Part shown: positions 8,094 to 15,721 of the stretch, piece by piece
Layout: every line of letters starts with the position of its first letter
Numbering within the stretch: the stretch's first letter is position 1
Assembly: GCA_029262055.1 (NCBI GenBank)
Contig: JAJDAD010000098.1
Location: 1 to 44,815 of the forward strand
Direction: 5' to 3'
Length of the DNA: 44,815 nucleotides
DNA from: Candidatus Zhuqueibacterota bacterium
Lineage (GTDB): Bacteria > Zhuqueibacterota > Zhuqueibacteria > Oceanimicrobiales > Oceanimicrobiaceae
Position numbers and translations under genes: made by a program
Notes under the pieces: generated by a model
Seen by the model: only the letters and a program-made list of their open reading frames with translations
The model's database searches: none
Told to the model about the DNA's origin: nothing

Positions 8094-11000
8094 TCATCGA
8101 TGAAATGTTCCACTGAGCACGAATCGCAACGGTATTAGGCGGCGCATCATACGGATGCCGCTACTAACGCTATCTCTAATCAACAACGGGTTGGCTTCGG
8201 TTATTGCCTCAGAATTGAAGATATTGAAAACGCTCGCTTCGAAAGTCATGCATCTATTTGCCTGGTAAGTACAGCCGAAATTGACATCATGGAGAGACGG
8301 TAGTTCCATAGAATTATCGCTATCTGAAAAACGATTCCCAATATGATTCCAAGTCATCCAGGCTCTAAACTTTGGAAGCGCGTAATGTAGAGCTACATTC
8401 GAAAAAACCTGGGGAATACGTTTTATTCTGTTACCGCTGAAGTCGATCTTATCATTTTTGAAATCTATATACTTATTATCTTGAAATGTAATACCTCCAG
8501 TGATCCTCATCCTTGTCGTTAGCGCAATATCCGCTAAAACCTCAACACCTTGGGTCTTAGCTTTCCTTATGACGTAGGGCGCAAAGATGACCGATCGGGT
8601 TTCCGGGACAAGCTTAGTTTCCTGACCGAACATATTGCTAATCTCAGAAGAAAAAATAGACGTGGACAAACTCAGCCCAGACATCCTGACTCTGAAATCC
8701 GCGGCTATCCTGCGGAGCCGTTCAGATTTCAGTTTCATTTGCTGCTCAAAAAGTAAATCATCTGTGGTGGGAACATTGTAGGTATTGGAACCCCTGAAAT
8801 TAAGAGAAACAAAGTCGCTCGGTGAATAATTCATGCCTATCGATCCTGCAACATTATCGAAGGTTTGCAGTCTAGTAGTATATGACTCACTGCTTCCAGC
8901 GATGGCATCATCAGCATCTGTCGCGCCACCAAGATCATGAAGCTTGCCATTGTCAACTGTTTGCTTCAGCTTAGTTCGTTCTAGGCGAGCCCCAATCTTC
9001 AAGCTAAATCCATGAGAAAAGTTATGTTCGTTAGAAAAGAAAAAAGATTCGGTGGACGCATTGGCACGACCCTTAGCGTAGAATGCACCATATCTGAGAA
9101 AGCCGCTATCAGTGACTCGCCTGACAGCATTTCCCGAACTATCCATTACGGCTAGGTCAACCAAGCGTACTTCGACTGGCGTTGGTGCGATCGGAGAGGT
9201 CACTTGTGGAAGGGTCAACACATCATGCCAATCCCACGAATTATGTACGGAATATGCGCCCACATAAATACCTGCGGCCAGAGTATTCCTTCCAATGGTC
9301 GCATTCAACTGCAAGAGGTTTGAGAGGTTGCGCATTGGCTTGACTATATGCCAAAGTCCTGCCTGCTCTAGCATCCCTGAAACAACAGTGATGGTATCGT
9401 CTTTAACTGGCACAGAAAACTCATAGCTTGAACCGTTCGGAGTTGCATCGACAAGTTCCTGAGCATACCCAGTTGCATCAATACGAGTCAATGGGACTAT
9501 CCCATTCCACGTGTGCTCCACATTAATGTAACGGGACTTATAAATGAGCGTTGTTTTGTCTCCCCAATATTTCGTTGCGGCTATTGTGATTGCCCCCCCG
9601 TCTTGTGTTTGAATGTTCCTCAGTGGCACCGCTTGACGACTGCCGTCTTGAAGCAGTACGTCAGCTTTCGCCTTCTCAGGGCTCATTTCGGGAGTGGGAT
9701 AGCGACCAATCTCTAGATCTGGGAAAGTCTTATCTCCCTGCAAAATGGGTGGTTCCAGATTTCCAAATTCTGGAGAACCGAGGTTCAGTCTATTTTCGTT
9801 ATTGAAGTACTTTCCATATATTCTCACTGAAAGATCCTCATAATGCCCGACAACATTCAGCCTTATCTGACTCTGATCGAAACCGGATTTTTTTACTAGG
9901 GCTTCATCACTAAAATCCGAGCTTGAACTGAGAAAAGCTCCAAAATTATATAGGATGTCTAATTTTTTCAGAACGGGCAATTTGTTGCCATAACTGATTT
10001 CCGCGCGGGGTCGCGACTGAAGAGTGGCAGTGAAGGCTTGACGCCCAGTTCTGCTTGCGAAATCTATAACACCGGATTCGTGAATAAGGCCAAAAGGTAC
10101 GGAACTAGCTGACCGGTCTACATGTATGCGACTTATTCCTTCGTCCAGCCTCGTTAATACATCAGGGCTTGTAAAAAGCAACCCCTGAGCATCAAATACG
10201 GGCATACCATCTTCGAGATATATAACATAGCCATAAGGCTCAAATGAAGGCAGCTTATTGGGTATTAAAAAACCATTAGATTCTCCCGCCGACTTGTCTG
10301 CAAAATATCCTGGTACAAAACTTAGTACACTAGTAGGACCAAGAAAACTGTGCTGTCTTATGCTTACAGGGATTTCTCCAGCCCATTCTGAACTATTGAG
10401 CCCGGAGTTCATAGATTTATCGACAAAATTTCTGTAAGCAGGATTACTAGTCATTTGAGGCAATCCCCACCACGGCACCTTAACATCGCCGTCGCCATCC
10501 TTGAAAGTCCCAAACACAAATGTGATCGGCTGATCCCTCGGAAGACGTCTTATTATCTCGGCCTCATACTTACGATTCACCCGACCGACCAAAGCTAGTT
10601 CATGCTTGTCGTCGTTCGTTATTTTTACCTTTAACGTGTCCTTTTTTATGTACTTAGCCTCGAAAGTAGCCACACTGTGCTCACTGAAATCCAATTGCAG
10701 AAGCTCGTCCACTGCAATATCTGGAAATTTCGTTATCTCAATCGAGGCGACACCATTTTCGATCTTATGAATCATAATTTCTTTGATTACACTAAAATCA
10801 ACTTTCCCCGCTCCGTCATGCATAGAAAAATAATAGTCAGTATCTGGAAACTTTTGATGTCGTATCAATGACTCGTCTTGACTCTTGACAAATGCAAGCC
10901 CCACGTCACTTAGGTAAGAATCTTGACCTTCCCAATCGTAACGCATTTTCATTGTCCTTGCCGACTTCCTCTTAGCTCTAAGTATATGTTCCTTTGTGAC

Positions 11001-11153
11001 CGGCGCATCCTTATATAATCCATTTGTACCCACATTAGTCATGGTGACATCTTCACCGGCTGCTGGGATAGGCCTCGGTGATATGAAGCATGATGCTATC
11101 GAAAAGAAGAAGGTGAAATAGCACAGGCCTCCAGGTCGGCTTTCAGGATTCAC
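8094..11153 (-). CDS. TonB-dependent outer-membrane receptor, atypical N-terminus
   Basis: This 1019-aa protein has an N-terminal hydrophobic signal (residues about 9-30). Residues about 35-240 form an extra region I do not recognise. A plug-like segment (about 280-370) contains SVLSFVPGYFADKSAGESNG, YVIYLEDGMPVFD and ISRIHVDRSASSVPFG, which match the order of plug motifs. The rest (about 390-1019) is a beta-barrel with alternating aromatic strands that ends with VFNIFNSEAITEANPLLIRD and a C-terminal strand, as in TonB receptors. The start is GTG, overlapping the upstream stop as GTGA, so it is translationally coupled to the 224-aa coiled-coil membrane protein. The substrate cannot be read from sequence. 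Confidence 0.8.
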   Translation of the reverse strand: MNPESRPGGLCYFTFFFSIASCFISPRPIPAAGEDVTMTNVGTNGLYKDAPVTKEHILRAKRKSARTMKMRYDWEGQDSYLSDVGLAFVKSQDESLIRHQKFPDTDYYFSMHDGAGKVDFSVIKEIMIHKIENGVASIEITKFPDIAVDELLQLDFSEHSVATFEAKYIKKDTLKVKITNDDKHELALVGRVNRKYEAEIIRRLPRDQPITFVFGTFKDGDGDVKVPWWGLPQMTSNPAYRNFVDKSMNSGLNSSEWAGEIPVSIRQHSFLGPTSVLSFVPGYFADKSAGESNGFLIPNKLPSFEPYGYVIYLEDGMPVFDAQGLLFTSPDVLTRLDEGISRIHVDRSASSVPFGLIHESGVIDFASRTGRQAFTATLQSRPRAEISYGNKLPVLKKLDILYNFGAFLSSSSDFSDEALVKKSGFDQSQIRLNVVGHYEDLSVRIYGKYFNNENRLNLGSPEFGNLEPPILQGDKTFPDLEIGRYPTPEMSPEKAKADVLLQDGSRQAVPLRNIQTQDGGAITIAATKYWGDKTTLIYKSRYINVEHTWNGIVPLTRIDATGYAQELVDATPNGSSYEFSVPVKDDTITVVSGMLEQAGLWHIVKPMRNLSNLLQLNATIGRNTLAAGIYVGAYSVHNSWDWHDVLTLPQVTSPIAPTPVEVRLVDLAVMDSSGNAVRRVTDSGFLRYGAFYAKGRANASTESFFFSNEHNFSHGFSLKIGARLERTKLKQTVDNGKLHDLGGATDADDAIAGSSESYTTRLQTFDNVAGSIGMNYSPSDFVSLNFRGSNTYNVPTTDDLLFEQQMKLKSERLRRIAADFRVRMSGLSLSTSIFSSEISNMFGQETKLVPETRSVIFAPYVIRKAKTQGVEVLADIALTTRMRITGGITFQDNKYIDFKNDKIDFSGNRIKRIPQVFSNVALHYALPKFRAWMTWNHIGNRFSDSDNSMELPSLHDVNFGCTYQANRCMTFEASVFNIFNSEAITEANPLLIRDSVSSGIRMMRRLIPLRFVLSGTFHR

Positions 11154-11824
11154 CGGTGTGCTCCCCCAATCTGTGGAGTACCGGCTTGTTTCTCCATCTG
11201 TCGAGTAGCCGCGACCAGCTCACGCTGAATAGCTCTCTTGGCGCCGTTATATATCTCCTCAATATCGGAAAGTGTCTGGATCTTTGCCATCAATTCCTTG
11301 TCATTATGTTTCTGTCTCTTGCTTTCCACAAAAGCCCTGATATTTCTAAGATATTCTAGTAAACCATCCCGATAATCCTCAATTTCATCATGAATCGTTC
11401 GGGGAGCACGAAAATATCCACTCACGAGAGCTGCGACATTCGTATGTTGTCGAAGTGCAGCAGACTCAAGTTTCTCAATCTCGGAATCAAGTTTTCTTAG
11501 AAATTGCTCATCTATCTCCTTTTGATTAAGGAATGGCCTTACGAGGTACTCGGCTTCATTCAGGTATCCCTTCATTGCAAAAAATTCTTCTTGACATGTC
11601 TTCATTTTCTCTAAAGAGAATCTGAGATTAGTATAGCGAGTTTGTGCCTGCCATTCTAAACGTTTTTCCTTTTGTTGGTAGAGGAACAGACCTATACCAG
11701 TAACCAAGGCTCCCAGAAAAAGAATGGCAATTTTACTGTTTAGGAGGCGCCAAACATCACCATCAAGAATCATCGAAAGACGGCTACTATGCTGGTCCTC
11801 GTTTTTTTTTTCTTCCGGTTTCAT
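11150..11824 (-). CDS. Membrane-anchored coiled-coil protein, 224 aa
   Basis: A short charged N-terminus precedes one membrane helix (residues about 32-50, IAILFLGALVTGIGLFLYQ), then a long helical domain (about 52-205) rich in Glu, Lys, Arg and Leu, probably coiled coil and periplasmic. GGGAGGAG lies 4 bases before the ATG. Its stop overlaps the GTG start of the TonB-dependent receptor, so the two are made together. By position it could help the receptor as an energising or scaffold partner, but it lacks ExbB, ExbD or TonB motifs. I do not recognise the family. Confidence 0.75.
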   Translation of the reverse strand: MKPEEKKNEDQHSSRLSMILDGDVWRLLNSKIAILFLGALVTGIGLFLYQQKEKRLEWQAQTRYTNLRFSLEKMKTCQEEFFAMKGYLNEAEYLVRPFLNQKEIDEQFLRKLDSEIEKLESAALRQHTNVAALVSGYFRAPRTIHDEIEDYRDGLLEYLRNIRAFVESKRQKHNDKELMAKIQTLSDIEEIYNGAKRAIQRELVAATRQMEKQAGTPQIGGAHR

Positions 11825-12063
11825 ACAACTCCTCCCAAGCTTAAAAATTGAAGAGCAGAACTAACCTATGTCGTTCAGTGGTGCCCCGTTACTGCAAATA
11901 ACTGACATAATAAAAGAAATCTCGGATACTTTCCATGACCTATGTCCAATGCAAAAGTGTCGGCTGTAGCCGTCCAGTTACACGGTCTTTCAGTTTGCTG
12001 AGACTACCAGCATTAATGTTTCAAGTCTGAAGAAACGTCCCCTCTTTGCCGGTGAGGGTTATG

Positions 12064-12348
12064 CTAGGCGAGCAGCCCAACTACCTTTTTGGCCAAACCA
12101 AGACCGTCTATACCAAGTCGTTGCAGTCGGCTTCTTAGTTGCCCGATGCTTTCATTTCTTTTCGTTGCCTCGTTCACCTCAGCGATCAATTGATCATACA
12201 CAGCGTAGTCAAGAACCTTGGGACGTAGAATCTCCCAATCGATCGTCGTCCGTAACAGCAATTTTAGCTCCTCGTCCACCAGTTCCCGGTCGGTTTTCCG
12301 AAACGAATTACCTCCTTTTTCAGCCATTCTTCCGGGTCTTCTTGCCAT
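12064..12348 (-). CDS. Small hypothetical protein, 94 aa
   Basis: A small, charged, mostly helical protein with no export signal. The N-terminus is basic (MARRPGRMAEKGG), followed by acidic helix (about 18-35) and leucine-rich helices (about 50-94). AGGAG lies 6 bases before the ATG. It starts 17 bases after the stop of the lipoprotein gene upstream, so the two are probably one operon with the membrane protein and receptor downstream. I recognise no family. Confidence 0.65.
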   Translation of the reverse strand: MARRPGRMAEKGGNSFRKTDRELVDEELKLLLRTTIDWEILRPKVLDYAVYDQLIAEVNEATKRNESIGQLRSRLQRLGIDGLGLAKKVVGLLA

Positions 12349-12365
12349 TGCTTTTCTCCTTAACT

Positions 12366-13073
12366 TTATTTAATTGTTTTAGCTGCCGATTTGACTTGTT
12401 CGGTCAGATCGTCCACACTCTCGTCCAGCTGCCGAACCTTTTCAAGTCCTGAAGCAGCTGAATCCGATGCTTTTACCAACGCGTTATTGATTTTATCCCT
12501 CAAGTCTTTGATGTGCAATGCCTCAAGAGCCTCATCTTGAACCTCCTTAACCTCTCGAATACTGTTCAGATGGGCAGTAATGGTTGCGTTCGCTCTCATG
12601 ACTTGTCGGAATGCCATCTCTACCTCCCGACGAAGCGCCGCTTCGTCTTCGTTTAGCGGCTCTAAGAGTATGTTCTCCTTCACCTCGTATGAGTAGAGAG
12701 CATAGTCGACCCAATCACGGACGGCAATCAGTGTCTCCTGTGGATCGGCTCCAGAGGGAGTCGCTATGAGATTTGAGTCCTTCTCGGACCATATCTTGTC
12801 CCCCATTGCGATTGCCAATAGTTCCCCGCCCTCCATCCAGTTTTGTAGGAATCTCGGATACCAAATTTCATCGAGATAAGCCAGTCGCTCGTCTCGCATT
12901 TTATCGTAGTATTCATGGATTAGTTTGTCGTAGGACTCGTACAAGGCGGCCAAGTCTTCACCAGTCCGGTAGGACAACTCGACCACCTCCTTAGGAATCG
13001 ATGCGCATCCGACGATTACCAACAGAAGACTTGCCAAGAAAAATCGGCGCCTTAAGTGTAAAAGATGCCTCAT
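12366..13073 (-). CDS. Helical lipoprotein, 235 aa
   Basis: The N-terminus is a lipoprotein signal: a basic HLRRR segment, a hydrophobic FLASLLLVIV core and the lipobox VGC with cysteine at residue 23, followed by AS. The mature protein is highly charged and helical (DLAALYESYDKLIHEYYDKM, later LEKVRQLDESVDDLTEQV), which suggests periplasmic coiled coil on an inner- or outer-membrane lipid anchor. AGGAGG lies 6 bases before the ATG. It is the first gene of the run 13073-8094, which ends with a TonB-dependent receptor. The function is unknown; an envelope scaffold is a guess. Confidence 0.75.
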   Translation of the reverse strand: MRHLLHLRRRFFLASLLLVIVGCASIPKEVVELSYRTGEDLAALYESYDKLIHEYYDKMRDERLAYLDEIWYPRFLQNWMEGGELLAIAMGDKIWSEKDSNLIATPSGADPQETLIAVRDWVDYALYSYEVKENILLEPLNEDEAALRREVEMAFRQVMRANATITAHLNSIREVKEVQDEALEALHIKDLRDKINNALVKASDSAASGLEKVRQLDESVDDLTEQVKSAAKTIK

Positions 13074-13955
13074 ATTGCTCCTCCTATGACTCCTTTCTCC
13101 TCATGTGAAAGCAGCCATGAGTTAGGATGGGGAGCTGTTCCAAGACTCTCAGAATGTTCATCTAACAAGATTTCTACTCTTGCTATTTTGGTATTCTGCC
13201 CAGATACAGCTCGTTCCAAGTATCCAGTTAGTCTCGCTTTCCCCCCACACTTCGTATCTGATCTACTGATGCCAACCCAAATAAAATCAAAGTGCTCTGA
13301 CAACCACCTTCGGGGTTGATCTTGCTAGAAGACCAAATCCGAAAGAATGCCACAAGTGATACTTCTGATGGATTTTGTCGTCGGACAACGAAAAATACAA
13401 ATCTACTTAGGGCAGTTATTACTTTGACTTCTGAAAACTGAACCTATTTATTTTATAACTTAGAACTCCAGGGCCTCAATAATAAACTGTCATGTAGTGC
13501 TTGTCGGAAAGATGCTGCGCTTGGTAAAAGTTCTCACGAGGTCGCTTCCGTTCATCAATACCGATTAAGTAATGTAAATGTTTTGTCATATGCAACAAAT
13601 TACTGCGAGGGGTTCCTGCTTGTGACTTACCGTGTGATAGAAATTTAGCCAGAGATTTCCAAGGAATTTTCCACTTACCCCCGAATGCAGACAAAAAATT
13701 TTATCCAAATCAATTCACATCCACACCGAATAAAATTCTTAGACTGTCCACCAAAAGAAAGCTCAAGGCAGATACTCGGCTCAGAACCCAATGACCTACC
13801 CCTGATCCCCATTTCTGACCTCGCAACTGCACCCCTCAAGCACTAAATCCGAACACTTGTAGCCGTGTCGCGCGTGTCGCCCGAAACATTGAGAGCTTGA
13901 TCTTCGAATAAGATTTCTGTAAATTGATAATCATAAATTCAGCCAAATCCAGTAG
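13074..13955. other. Long intergenic stretch between divergent gene groups
   Basis: These 882 bases separate the minus-strand lipoprotein operon from the plus-strand DUF6883-like gene. Short open frames exist (for example minus 13070-13303 and 13476-13694), but none has a convincing composition or ribosome-binding site and I do not call them. The stretch must hold both divergent promoters. I see no RNA gene, IS end or array. Confidence 0.5.
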
Positions 13956-14291
13956 ATGAAATTACCAGCCAAGAGCCTAATTCAACCCGAGAAGCTAACG
14001 AAGTATCTTTTGACTCTCCAAAAAAGAAATGATAAATCAAAGTGGCTGGCAAAAGCAGACTATACACCAAAAAATTGGCAAGTACTAGAAAACGACCTGC
14101 GGGCTCAAATATTATCCCTTGATGCCACGCCTACGAGTGAAACAAAATATGGTCAAATGTACGAAATAAGAGGGACATTAACGGGGCCTGATGATAAGGT
14201 CATCTACGTTCGGACGATTTGGATGACAGAATCCGAATCAGATATGACCAAATTTATTACAATGTTCCCGGACAAAAGGAGAAGTTATTGA
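13956..14291 (+). CDS. DUF6883-like protein
   Basis: This 111-aa protein matches the pattern I associate with DUF6883: an N-terminal IQPEKLTKYLLT helix, KSKWLAKADYTPKNWQVLENDL, then a beta-rich part with YGQMYEIRGTLTGPDDKVIYVRTIWM and a C-terminal (T/P)-rich MFPDKRR end. It has no signal peptide. Its TGA overlaps the ATG of the next gene (TGATG), a tight coupling typical of interacting pairs. Small DUF6883 and DUF4926 genes are often neighbours, which has raised the idea of a toxin-antitoxin-like pair; no activity is assumed here. These are among the few plus-strand genes of the window. Confidence 0.7.
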   Translation: MKLPAKSLIQPEKLTKYLLTLQKRNDKSKWLAKADYTPKNWQVLENDLRAQILSLDATPTSETKYGQMYEIRGTLTGPDDKVIYVRTIWMTESESDMTKFITMFPDKRRSY

Positions 14292-14533
14292 TGAAATACA
14301 AGCTTTTTAAAGAGGTCGTTTTACTGAAGGATATTCCTGAGAATAAGTTAAAAAAGGGTGATGTTGCAACAATCGTAGAGCATCATCTTTCGGATACCTC
14401 AGAAGATGGTTACTCCTTAGAGGTTTTTAATGCTCTCGGTGAGACCATAGCAGTGTTAACTGTCTCTGAATCTGATCTTGAAGCTTTAAGAGAAGATGAA
14501 ATCTTTAGCGTTCGCTCCCTGGAGAAAGCTTAG
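14291..14533 (+). CDS. DUF4926-like small protein, 80 aa
   Basis: The start at 14291 is chosen because it shares one base with the stop of the upstream gene (TGATG); an upstream ATG in the same frame lies inside that gene. The protein KLFKEVVLLKDIPENKLKKG-DVATIVEHH followed by GYSLEVFNALGETIAVLTV matches the DUF4926 pattern, a small beta-barrel-like fold with a conserved LKKGDVATIVE turn. Its role is unknown. It probably forms a complex or a toxin-antitoxin-like unit with the DUF6883-like protein. The pair lies just outside the left tRNA-half repeat. Confidence 0.7.
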   Translation: MKYKLFKEVVLLKDIPENKLKKGDVATIVEHHLSDTSEDGYSLEVFNALGETIAVLTVSESDLEALREDEIFSVRSLEKA

Positions 14534-14744
14534 TCTGAAAGGTCAAATGACGCGCATTTATTACATCGAGCAGGCTATCTGGTATATCGAGTAAAAAGAA
14601 TTGTGGGAGTATTGTGGGGGATTGCAGTCACGACAAACCAAAGCAAGGCTACGAAAGCCTATGATAAAACATCAACTTAGGCAAGTTAAGGGTTGCCTGA
14701 GTTAATCCTGCTGTTTTTATTGCACTTATTCCGTTGGTACTCGC

Positions 14745-14790
<46 letters not shown>

Positions 14791-14821
14791 TTTTGATTTA
14801 GACACAATAAAACAATGTGAT

Positions 14822-14848
14822 GGCTTCTCGTTCTGGGAGGCCATTTTT
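14822..14848 (+). terminator. Hairpin terminator after the left tRNA-half
   Basis: The stem GGCTTCTC/GGGAGGCC, which includes G-U pairs, encloses a GTTCT loop and is followed by ATTTTTG. It lies about 35 bases after the tRNA-half 3' end, as expected for the terminator of an ancestral tRNA gene. This suggests that the left copy kept the original downstream sequence of a tRNA locus. Confidence 0.6.
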
Positions 14849-14974
14849 GTTGGTTAGATCAAAAGTGCCAGGAACACAAAAGAATAGCCACTTCTTTAGG
14901 GTTGCAAAAATGGTGGGAAATTTCACCGGGATAGCCAGCTTGACACCTGGGATTTGAAGTTTCGCACAAAAATT

Positions 14975-15721
14975 TCAAAATCCGGAGTAGCTTCCGTCAA
15001 GTTTGGATGCGGCGGCGCTATCGATCACAACGGTCGCGAATTGATGCAGTTGTACAATTGTCGCCGGGTACTTTGCCATGACAGGGCCTTCAACCGTGGC
15101 TTTTATTGCGTCCGCTTTTGCAGCACCACCGGCCATTAGAAGAAGCTCCCGAGCCTGCATAATTGTGCCGACCCCCATAGTAATCGCGTATCTGGGAACT
15201 TCGTCTTTATTTTCAAAAAAACGGGCATTGTCTTCGCAGGTTTTATCGCTGAGGGTTTTTATTCGTGTCCTTGAACCCAAAGAAGAGCCAGGCTCATTAA
15301 AGGCGATATGACCGTTCGCACCAATTCCCAGAATCTGCAAATCGATGCCGCCGCACTCCTCAATTTTTTCTTCATACCATTGACAAAACTCGTCAATATT
15401 TTCCGCCATCCCCATTGGAATATGAACATGTCGAGGGTCTACATTGATATGTTTAAACAGATTCTCCCACATAAAATAGTGGTAGCTTTGCGAATGAGAG
15501 GGCGGCAGGCCAACATACTCGTCCAAGTTAAACGTAATGACTTTTGAAAAGTCCAACCCTTCTTCTTTGTGTAAACGGATCAATTCCTTATACATCCCGA
15601 GAGGCGTACTTCCCGTCGCAAGTCCCAGAACACAATCCGGTTTTCTACGCAGGAGAGTTGCAAGTAGTTTTGCCGCCTCCTTGCTCACCTCGTCAAAATT
15701 GTCTTTTGTAACGACTAACAT
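14975..15721 (-). CDS. nagB: Glucosamine-6-phosphate deaminase NagB
   Basis: NagB converts glucosamine-6-phosphate and water to fructose-6-phosphate and ammonia, the last step of amino-sugar breakdown before glycolysis. The 248-aa length fits the short form of the family. Visible landmarks are the phosphate loop LGLATGSTPLGMYKEL (residues 32-47), FNLDEYVGLP with Asp67 (catalytic Asp72 in E. coli), and LGIGANGHIAFNEPGS with His138 and Glu143 (His143 and Glu148 in E. coli). The ATG directly follows the TAG of the lyase-like gene (TAGATG), so the two are coupled. It is the last gene of the amino-sugar operon. Confidence 0.95.
   Translation of the reverse strand: MLVVTKDNFDEVSKEAAKLLATLLRRKPDCVLGLATGSTPLGMYKELIRLHKEEGLDFSKVITFNLDEYVGLPPSHSQSYHYFMWENLFKHINVDPRHVHIPMGMAENIDEFCQWYEEKIEECGGIDLQILGIGANGHIAFNEPGSSLGSRTRIKTLSDKTCEDNARFFENKDEVPRYAITMGVGTIMQARELLLMAGGAAKADAIKATVEGPVMAKYPATIVQLHQFATVVIDSAAASKLDGSYSGF

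Noticed and set aside
13070-13303. A 77-codon frame overlapping the start of the lipoprotein gene
   Set aside because: No family, no ribosome-binding site, and its end simply runs through the lipoprotein's AGGAGG region.
13476-13694. A 72-codon minus-strand frame
   Set aside because: Composition looks random and no start signal or neighbour supports it.
14822-14848. The hairpin as a terminator for nagB
   Set aside because: Its T-run lies on the plus strand; read from nagB there is no following T-run.
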